From the IMG/VR virus record IMGVR_UViG_3300007352_000009, positions 1 through 42,210 of that record: a stretch of 42,210 nucleotides of DNA; one strand, written 5' to 3'. Every line of letters begins with the position of its first letter. Position 1 is the first letter of the stretch. Positions 15,779 through 24,408 of the stretch are shown in pieces. The notes under the pieces were generated by a model. The model was given only the letters and a program-made list of their open reading frames with translations. It was not told the DNA's origin and searched no databases. The translations under genes were made by a program, and so were the position numbers. This DNA comes from a virus.

Positions 15779-17141
15779 TCCGAGGGATGTATTTAATCGT
15801 AACCGAAGTGGGATAACACGCGGCGTACTGTCTCAAGAGCAGCAACCCGCAGCCGCTTCTGCTCCTGAAATCAATTCGGCATACGCAGACTCGCTGTCTC
15901 GATACACTCCTGAGCAGCAGGCGGCACTGAGTCAAGCCCTGGATGCGGTTGCTAAGTCGCTGAACGTAGCGACCCTTTCTCCTGAGCAAGTGGGAGCTGT
16001 TCTATCGAAGTCGTCTGACTTCCTCAAGGATATTGGTCAAGGTCGAGAATCCGTCGAAGCTCGAATTAATCGAGGGCTCTCTTCGTGGGTGAATCTGGCT
16101 CGGACGACCGGCACAGAGCAGCGGCAAGAAGAATTTGCCGGCAGAGTTCAGGAACAAATTGAAGAAGCGATGCGATCCGGCAGAGAGTTGTCGGAGCGTC
16201 AACTTGCGATTCTTGAAGAGCAGCTGAATCTCTCTCGGGAAGAAATCAAGTCGCTGCAGGCATCTCGCCAAGAGGCGCTGGGCCTGGCGAAGCAGGAAGC
16301 CGCGTCTGCTCGCACGGTGCAGGATGAGCTGTACCGGCGTGCCGGTCTCACGCCGGAGTACGACGAGTCCGGAACACTGATTGGCCTGAATCCCATGTCG
16401 GAAGAAGACATGGTATCGCAAATGACGCCGTTGCAGCAGCAGCAGTATCAGCTGGCGAAGACGACAACGCAGAAACAACTCGATGCATTGGCGGGCAAAT
16501 TCGACATGGACCCTGCGCTCACGAAGTCGCTGCAGGATCAAGAAGAGCAGTTGAAAGCGGTGTTGGCTCAAAAGCTTGGGCCGAATTTCATGAAGAGCAC
16601 GGCTGGCATCCAAGCAATGAATAAATTTATGGAAGCCAAAACTCGCATCGAGGAATCGGCTCGTCTTTCGTGGATTCAGACTGGGCAGGGGCTGGTGTCG
16701 TCGGCCCTTGGGACGCAGATTGCGTCTGAAGAGGCTGGACGGGCTCCTGTGGCGCAGGCAGCGGGTGTCGGAGCTGGACTTCGACAGGTGGGCATTACCG
16801 CACCATTGGCGGCAGGACCGATTGCTCGTCAAGCAGGGGCTGGAGAAGTCGGCGGTGTATTAAGTACGATCTTGGCTCCGACGACGCAAGCTGGAGCAGG
16901 CTTTGAGGGCTTTCAGAATATTCTGGCTCCACGGTACGCACAGACGAATTATGAGCGGCAGCTTGGATTGATTCAGGCGCAAGCTGAGGCTCAGGATTCC
17001 GGCTCTCCGTGGTCTGGTGTACTGACCGGCTTACTGGGCACAGCCGTGGGAGCCGGGACCGGAGCGTTACTTGGGCCGGCAGCCGGATTGACGGCTGGGC
17101 AGGGAGCCTTTGCCGGCGTCACTGGTGTTCTTCCCCGATAA
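15768..17141 (+). CDS. Ejection / internal virion protein 1
   Basis: 457 residues. A Gln/Ala/Glu-rich, largely helical protein with long coiled coils (about 100-180), ending in a glycine-zipper membrane-like segment (VLTGLLGTAVGAGTGALLG). It begins a run of three large helical proteins after the nozzle and fibre, as in P22 (gp7, gp20, gp16) and T7 (gp14, gp15, gp16), that are ejected to form a channel. The assignment rests on position and composition. Confidence 0.65.
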   Translation: MAINPRDVFNRNRSGITRGVLSQEQQPAAASAPEINSAYADSLSRYTPEQQAALSQALDAVAKSLNVATLSPEQVGAVLSKSSDFLKDIGQGRESVEARINRGLSSWVNLARTTGTEQRQEEFAGRVQEQIEEAMRSGRELSERQLAILEEQLNLSREEIKSLQASRQEALGLAKQEAASARTVQDELYRRAGLTPEYDESGTLIGLNPMSEEDMVSQMTPLQQQQYQLAKTTTQKQLDALAGKFDMDPALTKSLQDQEEQLKAVLAQKLGPNFMKSTAGIQAMNKFMEAKTRIEESARLSWIQTGQGLVSSALGTQIASEEAGRAPVAQAAGVGAGLRQVGITAPLAAGPIARQAGAGEVGGVLSTILAPTTQAGAGFEGFQNILAPRYAQTNYERQLGLIQAQAEAQDSGSPWSGVLTGLLGTAVGAGTGALLGPAAGLTAGQGAFAGVTGVLPR

Positions 17142-17150
17142 GAGAGTGAG

Positions 17151-18311
17151 ATGGCACGAGCAGATTTAGCATCCCCGTTCCTGCAAGGACTGCAGCTTGG
17201 GGCATCCATGATGGTCAATCTCCGCGAGATCCGACAGCGCGAGATGAAGCAGAAATCAGACGAGGCTTTGGAAGTCCTGAAGCAGGAAGTTGAGCTGACG
17301 AAGGCGCAGATGGATCAGCAGAAGGCTATCGCTGAGACAGCTTTGAAATTTGTGGCCGACGAGAAGATTACGGCTCCACAAGCGAAGCTTGAGTTATTTA
17401 ATAAATCGTTGCTGCCGTTTCTCAACAGCCTCTTGCCGGCTGAGCAGCAGGTGCAGCCGCTGACAGAGTGGAATGATAAAGCCTCTCAGCTAACAAAAGC
17501 GATGCAGGCTGTGGTAAATCTGCCTGAAGAAGTCCCGCAGGATGTGCGGATGCAGGCGCTGGCTGAGCAGCTGGCATTCTTTGGACTAGGCGAAGAGGCG
17601 TTGAAGACGCAACAGAAAGCTCTGGAGCCGTTGTCGGCTGAGCAGCAAGAGCTGGCGACGTTGACTCCGGATGAAATCCGGAAGCGGGCGTTGAAAGGCA
17701 CAGAGCCTCCGGCTCCTGAAATTCGCACTGGCGTCAAGATTGATGACAAAGGTACGGAGGCAGCCATCGAGCGAGATCCGGCAACCGGAGCTTGGAAGAT
17801 TATCACGGTGGGCGGGAAAGAGGTTAAAGGCCGAAGTCCGAAGGGCGAGGGCGACGGCAAGATTAGCGAGAGTGAACGCAAAGCTGCAGTCTTGGCGACT
17901 CGACTGCAGGACTCATTGAATGTGTTGGACTCATTGCCTGATGCAGCTGGTAAACCAGGAGCATTTGAGCGAATGTTTCAAACCGCGGGCGCAGAATCAC
18001 TGGCTAATTTCTTTCGTTCTGCTAATCGTCAACAAGCGAATGCTGCACAGTTGGATGCACTTGATGCGGCGCTGACATTGGCGACAGGAGCGGCATATAC
18101 CAAAGAGCAGATACAGAATTTGAGTACGGCGTACTTCCCACAATTAAATGATAGTCCACAAGCGGCGGCAGACAAGAATCGGCGGTTCTCTACAATCGTG
18201 GAGGCTGCAAAGCTGGCAGCCGGGAAAGCCGCTCCGTTTGTTGAGCAGATTACAGGCACACCGCAAGAAACTGATCTAGATGCACTGTATCAGCAGTTCA
18301 CGAGGCCCTAA
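17151..18311 (+). CDS. Ejection / internal virion protein 2
   Basis: 386 residues. The N-terminus has an LQGLQLGASMMVNLREIRQREM helix and coiled coil; the C-terminal region has the pattern RSANRQQANAAQLD-ALDAALTLATGAAYTKEQI, YFPQLNDSPQAAADKNRR, which recurs in structural proteins of many phages near internal virion genes. A Gly/Lys-rich linker lies at about 200-240. It starts 9 bases after the previous stop and abuts the next start. Confidence 0.65.
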   Translation: MARADLASPFLQGLQLGASMMVNLREIRQREMKQKSDEALEVLKQEVELTKAQMDQQKAIAETALKFVADEKITAPQAKLELFNKSLLPFLNSLLPAEQQVQPLTEWNDKASQLTKAMQAVVNLPEEVPQDVRMQALAEQLAFFGLGEEALKTQQKALEPLSAEQQELATLTPDEIRKRALKGTEPPAPEIRTGVKIDDKGTEAAIERDPATGAWKIITVGGKEVKGRSPKGEGDGKISESERKAAVLATRLQDSLNVLDSLPDAAGKPGAFERMFQTAGAESLANFFRSANRQQANAAQLDALDAALTLATGAAYTKEQIQNLSTAYFPQLNDSPQAAADKNRRFSTIVEAAKLAAGKAAPFVEQITGTPQETDLDALYQQFTRP

Positions 18312-20171
18312 ATGGCATTTGATGAAGCTGGATTTCGTCAAGCGGCAAAAGCAGCTGGGAAAACAGACGAAGAGATTGATGCGTACTTGGCGTCGAAGCA
18401 AGCTCCGACTGGTGGCTTGAGTGCGCTGGCTCCTGCTGCAGAACGTGCTGTGCAGAAGGGAGAGCAAGCAATTGGCGAGTCTGATGCCCGCACGCTGACC
18501 GAGTTAGCTGGAGGGATTGCAGGGGCAGCGGTAGCTGGCCGCATTCCTGGAGCGGCAAAAGTCGGGCAGGCCGTAGGCCGTATGGCTGGAGCCGCTGTCG
18601 GTGGAGCAGCCAGTGAAGCCGGATTTCAGGCTGCGACAGGTGAGCAGCTTGACCCCGGAAAAATGGTTGCAGCCGGAGGCCGGCAGGCAGCGTTTGAAGG
18701 CGTGGGCCAGGTGGCCATGCGAGCGATCAATCGGCTGATCAAGCCCACCCGTATGCCGATTGAGGCCGGCACAGAGCAGGCGGCACAGGCGTTCAAAGAA
18801 GTGGGCGGGGAATTCCTCCCGCATCAGTTGGTGCCTGAACACCGAGGAATCGGATTTGTCTCCGGCGTAGCGGAAAGCGGTATCGGTGGCGCTGGCCGCA
18901 TGGCGGCAGCGGGGAAACGCCAGCAAATCGCGGTTCAAAAGCTTTCTGAGCGCACAGCTGAGAAATTGGCCGATCAATCGTTGCGCGAGTTAACCGATGA
19001 GGAAATCGGTGCGTTGCTGCAGGATACACTGCAGGGCGGTAAAGCAGCGTACGAAGCGGCGGGGCACAAGATGTATCAGGCGCTTGATACGTCTGGTGTA
19101 AAAGTGGATATGACGCCGGCTGTGGATGTGGCTGCTGGCGTGCTCAAGCGATTTGCTGAGATCAAGAATGTCGGCAAAACAGGAGCTGCTTCGCAGATGA
19201 TGAAACGTCTGCAGGGTTTTGCATCGGTTGATCCGACAACGAAGCAGCGAACGGTACAGTCTATTACGTTTGAGCAGGCGCAGTCACTTCGGTCTGAAAT
19301 TGCAGCTGCCAAGCGGCAAGCCAAGAATCCCGGCGAGCGTCGAGCCTATGCAGAGCTGGTAACAGCTGTTGATGAGTCAATGGAAGCGGCAGCGATCAAC
19401 TCCGGCCATGCGACACTGGCGGATGATTGGCGTGCGGCTAATGCGTTCTATAAAGAAGGCAAACGAGTCTTCGACAACAAATTCCTCGCCAGGCTATTGA
19501 AGGAAGAAATGCCGGCAGAGAAAATTGGCGAGACGATTGCGGCTTCCGGCAATGTCACGACGATCAAACAGGTGCAGGAGGCGCTGAAATACGCGAAGCA
19601 GGTTGATCCTTCATTGAACGTCGAGAAAGCTATGAACGCCGTTCGCGCAGGATGGTTCACTAATGCGCTGGCCACTGCATCAACGAAAGGTCCATTGTCC
19701 GGCGAAGTCCTGGCCACGAGACTGTCGAATCCCAAAGTCCAGCGAACGATGCACACACTCTACACCCCCGAGCAGCGGGAAGCCATCATGCAATTCGCTC
19801 AGGTAGCGAAGATGACGCAAGCTTCCCCCAAGGGAGGCGGTGAAGTGCTGATCAAGCTGACACAGGCCGGGCAGGGTGCAGCTGTAGGTGCCATGCTGCT
19901 GGGCGGCTCTGCCGCGTCTCCGGTTGCTGTGCCAATCCTTATTGCGCCGAATCTGCTGTCCAGGATGCTGACGAATCCGAAGACGGCCAGTTGGCTGACG
20001 CGGGGAGCGAAGCTCCCGCTGGGCAGTCCGGCTCGTGCTGGCCTGGCCACACGTATTTTGAATGCTGCCGTTGAGATTGCACAGGACGGCGAGTTGACCA
20101 TTGATCCTAGCTGGCAGGCTCCGGCAGCGGCACAGCCTGGCAGTCCAGCGAATATGATTCAGGAGCGGTAA
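18312..20171 (+). CDS. Ejection / internal virion protein 3
   Basis: 619 residues, the largest of the three. Two Ala/Gly-rich membrane-active stretches (about 66-110, and 509-545 with VLIKLTQAGQGAAVGAMLLGG) flank a long helical region. This fits a protein that leaves the virion and inserts in the host envelope during DNA entry. No enzymatic motif (lytic transglycosylase or polymerase) is visible. The start codon directly follows the previous stop. Confidence 0.65.
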   Translation: MAFDEAGFRQAAKAAGKTDEEIDAYLASKQAPTGGLSALAPAAERAVQKGEQAIGESDARTLTELAGGIAGAAVAGRIPGAAKVGQAVGRMAGAAVGGAASEAGFQAATGEQLDPGKMVAAGGRQAAFEGVGQVAMRAINRLIKPTRMPIEAGTEQAAQAFKEVGGEFLPHQLVPEHRGIGFVSGVAESGIGGAGRMAAAGKRQQIAVQKLSERTAEKLADQSLRELTDEEIGALLQDTLQGGKAAYEAAGHKMYQALDTSGVKVDMTPAVDVAAGVLKRFAEIKNVGKTGAASQMMKRLQGFASVDPTTKQRTVQSITFEQAQSLRSEIAAAKRQAKNPGERRAYAELVTAVDESMEAAAINSGHATLADDWRAANAFYKEGKRVFDNKFLARLLKEEMPAEKIGETIAASGNVTTIKQVQEALKYAKQVDPSLNVEKAMNAVRAGWFTNALATASTKGPLSGEVLATRLSNPKVQRTMHTLYTPEQREAIMQFAQVAKMTQASPKGGGEVLIKLTQAGQGAAVGAMLLGGSAASPVAVPILIAPNLLSRMLTNPKTASWLTRGAKLPLGSPARAGLATRILNAAVEIAQDGELTIDPSWQAPAAAQPGSPANMIQER

Positions 20172-20633
20172 ATGCGAATTCCACAGAGTCTTGATGAAGT
20201 CAGGCGGATGCGACCCGAGGAACAGCGACAGGCCGGAGAAATGCTGGGCCGGCTGATGGTCATGAGCCCTGAGCAGCTGGCACAGGTGACGAAAATCACT
20301 CCCGAAGAGCTGCAAGGATTGCTGCAACCGGGGCAGCAGGAGACACCAGGAGCTGCGACACCGACAGAATCTGCGCCAGTGAAGGGGTATGCTGGGGAAC
20401 GGCTCCCAGCGAGGCGTTCTGACAGGAATTTGAAAGGAAATTACGGTGTTTTGAGCAACCTGACGCAGGAGCCGGAGGGCTTAACGATCCGTGATACACG
20501 TACTGGCGCGTCTCGTCCAGCCGCGCCTGGTGATCCGCTAGGACCGACTGAAGTCCTGATGTCAGGAAAGCAGATCCTGCGAGCGGGATTGCGAGCGCAG
20601 GCCAATCTCCGTATTCAACGGAGGGCCGAATAA
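20172..20633 (+). CDS. Hypothetical protein, 153 aa
   Basis: An N-terminal helical domain (about 1-50, rich in Glu, Gln and Met), a Pro/Thr-rich linker, and a basic C-terminus (LRAGLRAQANLRIQRRAE). Start codon abuts the previous stop; its own stop overlaps the next ATG (TAATG). It may be a virion-associated or late assembly protein; no family is recognised. Confidence 0.55.
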   Translation: MRIPQSLDEVRRMRPEEQRQAGEMLGRLMVMSPEQLAQVTKITPEELQGLLQPGQQETPGAATPTESAPVKGYAGERLPARRSDRNLKGNYGVLSNLTQEPEGLTIRDTRTGASRPAAPGDPLGPTEVLMSGKQILRAGLRAQANLRIQRRAE

Positions 20634-20863
20634 TGGACCTGTCCGTACTGCCCTCGTGGGCATGGGATTTCGCCTTTGTGGGCTTCCTGTTTGCGATGTT
20701 CTACTGGATGGTGTCTCGTACTGACAGAGTGGGAGAGAAGATCCATGCCGTGCTGACGAAGCTGACAGACGAGTTTCACTCGCATCAGCTGCAGGATGCT
20801 CAGATGTTCGCAGAGATGAAAGCAGCCACGAAGAAACCGAGAAAGCGAGCGAAAGCGAAATAA
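20633..20863 (+). CDS. Small membrane protein with cytoplasmic coiled coil (lysis accessory?)
   Basis: 76 residues: one transmembrane helix (WAWDFAFVGFLFAMFYWMV, about 9-27), then a helical segment and a strongly basic tail (KKPRKRAKAK). It sits immediately before the holin with overlapping stop/start, so it may be an accessory lysis protein or second holin. A spanin role is less likely, because the coiled-coil part is followed by a basic tail and there is no lipoprotein partner. Confidence 0.6.
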   Translation: MDLSVLPSWAWDFAFVGFLFAMFYWMVSRTDRVGEKIHAVLTKLTDEFHSHQLQDAQMFAEMKAATKKPRKRAKAK

Positions 20864-21255
20864 TGAATATCTTTAGCGCCCTGATCGGGCCAGTTGTCGA
20901 TGTGCTCAAGGGAGCGGGGATCTTGAAAGATCCGAAAGCGGAAGCCGAAGCCATGTCCGCACTCTTGGCCGCTCAGAGCAAATTTGCTGAAGTCGAATCC
21001 AAGCTCGTTGAATCGGTGAATGCCACGATGCGAGCGGAGGCAGCGTCTGACAGTTGGATGCAAAAGTCGTGGCGTCCCATTGTTGGTTTCTCGTTTGCCG
21101 GCACGATTGTCAATAACTACATGCTGCTGCCGTATTTCAAAAATGCCGGCCTGCAGCCGGTCGATATTCCGTCAGAAGTGTGGTTGGCAATGATGGCAGT
21201 GTTGGGAGTGGCTGCTTATACCAGAGGGCAAGAAAAGATCCAGCGAGGGAAGTAA
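20863..21255 (+). CDS. Holin, 3TM family
   Basis: 130 residues. The pattern SWMQKSWRPIVGFSFAGTIV, NNYMLLPYF, then VWLAMMAVLGVAAYTRGQEK closely resembles the three-transmembrane phage holins, with the conserved W-R-P before the first helix and R-G-x-E-K after the last. The N-terminal part is amphipathic. It would permeabilise the inner membrane for the endolysin encoded at 15266. The adjacent small membrane protein probably acts with it. Confidence 0.8.
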   Translation: MNIFSALIGPVVDVLKGAGILKDPKAEAEAMSALLAAQSKFAEVESKLVESVNATMRAEAASDSWMQKSWRPIVGFSFAGTIVNNYMLLPYFKNAGLQPVDIPSEVWLAMMAVLGVAAYTRGQEKIQRGK

Positions 21256-21621
21256 ATGGAGGCTCCTACCTTCTTTCTCGATGTCTCTGGAATTATTACA
21301 CCAGGCTGCGGCCCCACATTGAAGGGGTGCGACTACTATTGGTCTGGAGAGCCCTGGAATCGCCTCTCAATGGTCGTCATTCGAGAAGCGGGCACAAGCC
21401 CCTCTTGCTCTGTGAATATGCAAGTCTTACTGGGCAACGACACATGGGTGACGCTGACCGGAGCACCAGGGTATGGAATGGGAGGGCCGTTAGCTGTCAC
21501 ATACCTGGCTTATGGCCCTGCATACGCCTGTGCAAGTCTTGGCCCATTTCGACAAGCCCGATGGTGGGTGCAGAGCACTGGCGGCAACACCCTCCGAATT
21601 CAAATGTTAGCCGGTCGTTAA
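21256..21621 (+). CDS. Hypothetical beta-rich protein, last gene of virion arm
   Basis: 121 residues with several Cys, Trp and Tyr (CGPTLKGCDYYWSGEPWN) and an alternating beta pattern (SCSVNMQVLLGNDTWVTLTG). The start abuts the holin stop. It overlaps the convergent regulator gene by 15 bases. It may be a minor virion or superinfection-exclusion protein; no evidence decides. Confidence 0.55.
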   Translation: MEAPTFFLDVSGIITPGCGPTLKGCDYYWSGEPWNRLSMVVIREAGTSPSCSVNMQVLLGNDTWVTLTGAPGYGMGGPLAVTYLAYGPAYACASLGPFRQARWWVQSTGGNTLRIQMLAGR

Positions 21622-21990
21622 TTTCGCTTCTTGCCCATCCGCCCGCAATCCAATCTTCCCATCCGGGAGCTGCTTCACAGGTGATCCCTTCTTTTTGATC
21701 AGGTAGTAGACGGTGCTCCACCCCACGTTGAGATGCCGCTTCACGTCTCCCGGCATGGCAGGTCCATGCTTCGAGAGATACGACACTAGCTGCTTCTCTC
21801 GTGTCTGTTTCCCTTTCGAGTGCGTTGCGGTATCCTCTGGTGGCGGTGGCACCAATTTCTCCAACAGAGACGGCTCGATGCCAGTGTCTAGCTCTTCCAA
21901 CATGAGATTTCGAAGCTGCTGCAGCTTAGCAATGCGCTCGTTAATTTCGCTCATCACTTCTGCCAGGGCCTCTTTCCGTTTTCCGTCCAT
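21607..21990 (-). CDS. Winged-helix DNA-binding regulator
   Basis: 127 residues from the ATG at 21990, which has a GGAGGG site 7 bases upstream (the frame is open further back but would pass through the promoter). Residues 1-35 form a coiled coil likely to dimerise. A Pro-rich linker follows. Residues 63-115 form a helix-turn-helix with wing (REKQLVSYLSKHG, PGDVKRHLNVGWSTVYYLIKK). It has its own promoter (22022-22050), apart from both arms, which fits a lysogeny regulator or repressor. That role is inference. Confidence 0.65.
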   Translation of the reverse strand: MDGKRKEALAEVMSEINERIAKLQQLRNLMLEELDTGIEPSLLEKLVPPPPEDTATHSKGKQTREKQLVSYLSKHGPAMPGDVKRHLNVGWSTVYYLIKKKGSPVKQLPDGKIGLRADGQEAKLTTG

Positions 21991-22021
21991 TGTTGTACCC
22001 TCCGTAGTCAAAGAGAATTCC

Positions 22022-22050
22022 ATCCTAGCAGAGTGTAAAACCACTGTCAA
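22022..22050 (-). promoter_or_regulatory. Promoter of the winged-helix regulator
   Basis: On the minus strand, TTGACA (22045-22050), 17-bp spacer, TAGGAT (22022-22027), about 30 bases before the start codon. The sequence GCTAG(G/A)ATGG around the -10 is shared with the promoter at 543-571. The -35 overlaps a TGACAG half-site, so the gene could be autoregulated. Confidence 0.7.
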
Positions 22051-22371
22051 CAGGATTTATTCCGTCAGAGAGTGGGCTTGTGCTACCACTGTGCTACCAG
22101 GCTTGACTAAATTAGCCCAACAGCAAACAATGTGCCACAATAAGGAAATCGCAGGGATGCGGGTTTTGACGCAGGTGACAGCGAATTATATAAGTGCGAA
22201 CATCCGGCTGGATTTCATGTGAAGAAACAACGCATTGCGTAGTGCAGGATGTGGCCGATGCTACCGGATTGCTACCACCAAGTTGACAATCTGCCGAGTC
22301 TCGGCTACGCTAGTGAGCGCAAGCAGGCTATTCGGATTCGGGTCGCTGCCCTCCGTCTGACCCTGCTTGTG
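22051..22371. other. Non-coding gap between regulator and integrase; likely attP region
   Basis: No gene is seen on either strand. The attachment site of tyrosine-integrase phages usually lies beside int, so attP is probably here, but no tRNA-like core could be recognised. A TTGACA box at 22283-22288 with a poor -10 (TACGCT, 17 bp on) faces the terminator at 22372-22411 and could make a roughly 100-nt RNA. Confidence 0.45.
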
Positions 22372-22411
22372 GGAGCTTCAAGTGCGTGCAGGCGCTTGGG
22401 GCTCCTTTTTT
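22372..22411 (+). terminator. Strong intrinsic terminator facing the integrase gene
   Basis: A stem of about 14 pairs, counting G-U (GGAGC..CAAG..GC with GC..CTTG..GCTCC), with a GTGCAG loop, followed by T6. It stops rightward transcription coming from the virion arm and protects int from antisense RNA. The T6 run overlaps the int stop codon by two bases. Confidence 0.85.
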
Positions 22412-23480
22412 ATTGGGCAGCATCGAGTCGGTCTACGGCTCCGTGATTGATCGTAGGCAGCCATTTCCCGTACGTGTCTGACGTAAGCTGGATACTGGCG
22501 TGTCCCAATTGCCGTTGGACGTACGTAATGGCCTCCCCCTGCTGTAGGAGCAGGGAGGCGTAGGTATGCCGTAGGCAATGCGGCGAGAAGTGCTGAGGGA
22601 GCCCAGCCGCCTTCAGGATGCGGGACATGGCCCAGCGGACAAATCCGTCTCGCAAGGTCGCTCCGGCTGAATTAGGGAACACCCACGGTACACCAGCGTT
22701 CCGCTGATTCTGCCAGTCCGACAGCACGGCAGTCAAATGCATCGACATATCGACTGTTCGACCATGCCCAGACTTGGGCAGCTGCAGCCGGCCTTTTGAG
22801 TAGGACCGAGAGACGCGGATCGTTCGATTCGCCAAGTCCAAGTCATCCCACTGCAGCGCCAGGGCCTCCCCGAGACGTAGCCCTGTGCCGGCCAGGAGGC
22901 AGAACAAAGGATACCAACGCTCGTGATTCTTGGCTTCCGTCAGGAACGTCTGCCGCTGTTGTGCTGTCATAGCCTTGATTTGTTCTTGCCGCGTTGTGTG
23001 CGACGTAACGAGTCGAAGCTGACGCCCCAGCTTCTCAGCCGGATTAGCCGTCAGCAGACCGTCATCAACGGCTGCCCGCAGGACGGATCGGATTGTGGCG
23101 TGAATGCTTCGGACGGTGCTTTTGGAGAGTCCTGCAGAAAGTTTATCGACCAGCAGGGACTTAATGCGGCCTCGGTGGATCTGGCGAACGGGTTGTGTGC
23201 CAAAAGTGGGAAGGAGATGATCCCGCAGCAGCTGCTGGTAGTTATCAGCAGTGCTCTCTCGGACAGTGCTTTTGATGGTAGCCAACCAGTGCTGCGTGTA
23301 TGTGTCCAGGCTGATATTCGCTGCCACGACCGGCTGCGACCACTGGCGAGTCTTCGGACGCTCGATATCAAGGAAGTCTTCGGCTTCTTGTTTGGTGTCA
23401 AACGTCTTCCAGCGACGGAGACCAGCTCCGTCACGCCAATCTGCGACCCATTTCCCTCTTCGTTTCCGTACGCACGCCAT
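22410..23480 (-). CDS. int: Tyrosine recombinase integrase
   Basis: 356 residues. The N-terminal ~45 residues (VRKRRGKWVADWRDGAGLRR, then KTFDTKQEAEDF) form an AP2-like arm-binding domain; the core-binding domain follows (about 55-150). The catalytic residues are visible: R202 (TGLRLGEALAL), K236, H301 and R304 (HCLRH), H327 (LGHAS) and nucleophile Y337 (DTYGKW). It integrates and excises the phage genome at att sites. It is the last gene of the leftward arm and its 5' end overlaps the excisionase-like gene by 50 bases. Confidence 0.93.
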   Translation of the reverse strand: MACVRKRRGKWVADWRDGAGLRRWKTFDTKQEAEDFLDIERPKTRQWSQPVVAANISLDTYTQHWLATIKSTVRESTADNYQQLLRDHLLPTFGTQPVRQIHRGRIKSLLVDKLSAGLSKSTVRSIHATIRSVLRAAVDDGLLTANPAEKLGRQLRLVTSHTTRQEQIKAMTAQQRQTFLTEAKNHERWYPLFCLLAGTGLRLGEALALQWDDLDLANRTIRVSRSYSKGRLQLPKSGHGRTVDMSMHLTAVLSDWQNQRNAGVPWVFPNSAGATLRDGFVRWAMSRILKAAGLPQHFSPHCLRHTYASLLLQQGEAITYVQRQLGHASIQLTSDTYGKWLPTINHGAVDRLDAAQ

Positions 23481-23688
23481 GTAGGAAGCCCTCCAACTGT
23501 TCTGCTGTCACTCGTACCAGTCGGCCTATCTTAACATGCGGAAGCTTGCCTTGTCTAGCCAATTCGTAGGCTCGATATTCAGAGATTTGCAGGATCTGTG
23601 CCACCTGTGGCAGTGTGTAAACTCTACGTTCTGGCTGTTCGGGGATGTAGTCACGCTCCCATTCTGCTTGTTCGTTATACTCACCCAT
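23431..23688 (-). CDS. xis: Excisionase-like helix-turn-helix protein
   Basis: 85 residues with a MerR/excisionase-type domain: YTLPQVAQILQISEYRAYELARQGKLPHVKIGRLVRV (24-60), which matches the helix_turn_helix_17 pattern. It overlaps the start of int, so the two are co-expressed; the likely role is directing excision. The same fold also occurs in simple repressors, so the name is an inference from context. Confidence 0.75.
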   Translation of the reverse strand: MGEYNEQAEWERDYIPEQPERRVYTLPQVAQILQISEYRAYELARQGKLPHVKIGRLVRVTAEQLEGFLHGVRTETKREMGRRLA

Positions 23689-23689
23689 G

Positions 23690-23917
23690 TTACGGGCTGT
23701 CTCCCAGCTCTCCGTTGATCAGCTTCTTGTAGTGCTCAATCTCTGCCCGCTGTTCCGCCACGATGTCACGCAGGTCGTAGTAGGCTGCACGGAAGTAATC
23801 CCTATCACCTTCTAGCTGAGTAAATTGACGCTGTAACAGCACAAACGCGCCTAACAAAGTGTTGTAATCGTCTGTCCTGTATTTTAGCCATTTACGATTC
23901 ACCCACGGCCACTTCAT
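23690..23917 (-). CDS. Hypothetical coiled-coil protein, 75 aa
   Basis: Basic N-terminus with Trp (MKWPWVNRKWLKYR), then a long amphipathic helix (LLQRQFTQLEGDRDYFRAAY). It abuts xis and overlaps the upstream gene by 4 bases (ATGA). No family is recognised. Confidence 0.55.
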   Translation of the reverse strand: MKWPWVNRKWLKYRTDDYNTLLGAFVLLQRQFTQLEGDRDYFRAAYYDLRDIVAEQRAEIEHYKKLINGELGDSP

Positions 23918-24183
23918 TTGCCCACCAGCTGCGATAGTTTGAGAGGCTTAAACATCTGAGCCAGAACCTTATTCCACGTAGACGACAGTAAACACTCGGG
24001 GTAAAGTGCGTCATCTAGAAATCGAGCTGGCATATTGCCGCTTTTCAATGTCTCAATTTCTGTCTCTCTCACCCACTCTTCCAACCTACTGTATTTTGAC
24101 TTTAATTCTTCAATCGTTGCAGTAAGTTGAGATACTGCACCAGAGTCGTATCCGCCCAGTAATTCAATTAGCCAGCGTCTCAT
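23914..24183 (-). CDS. Hypothetical protein, 89 aa
   Basis: N-terminal helical and coiled-coil part (QLTATIEELKSKYSRLEEWV) and a hydrophobic C-terminus. The ATG at 24183 is 12 bases after the previous stop; no family is recognised. Part of the tightly packed leftward operon. Confidence 0.5.
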   Translation of the reverse strand: MRRWLIELLGGYDSGAVSQLTATIEELKSKYSRLEEWVRETEIETLKSGNMPARFLDDALYPECLLSSTWNKVLAQMFKPLKLSQLVGK

Positions 24184-24195
24184 TTGTAACCCACT

Positions 24196-24408
24196 TCAGC
24201 ATCCCCCTGCCACAAGCCACCACATGAACGACATCACGGCCAGCGTATACACCAGTACGCCGGCAGCAAATACCAGTAGTACCGTTCGCAGCACGCCGGC
24301 AAGAATGTTCCGCAACGGCTCAGAGTCGTTGCTACCGACTGCCGATTCGGGTGTTTCGTGCTGGAAAATGCTCTTCAAATGTCTTTCCAGTGTCCGCATG
24401 ATACTCAT
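24196..24408 (-). CDS. Small membrane protein, 70 aa
   Basis: The ATG at 24408 has GAGG 9 bases upstream; the frame is open to 24447 but without a site. The N-terminal half is basic and soluble, the second half (NILAGVLRTVLLVFAAGVLV, YTLAVMSFMWWLVAGG) is one or two transmembrane helices. It overlaps the end of the SLOG-domain gene by 77 bases in another frame, which lowers confidence slightly. Confidence 0.5.
   Translation of the reverse strand: MSIMRTLERHLKSIFQHETPESAVGSNDSEPLRNILAGVLRTVLLVFAAGVLVYTLAVMSFMWWLVAGGC

Noticed and set aside
16002-16832. 276-codon minus-strand frame
   Set aside because: Antisense to an ejection protein; Arg/Leu/Cys-rich shadow with no start signal.
22320-22365. 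tRNA 3' end serving as attP core
   Set aside because: A GGATTCGGGTC stretch recalls a T-arm, but the stem does not pair and no acceptor stem is present.
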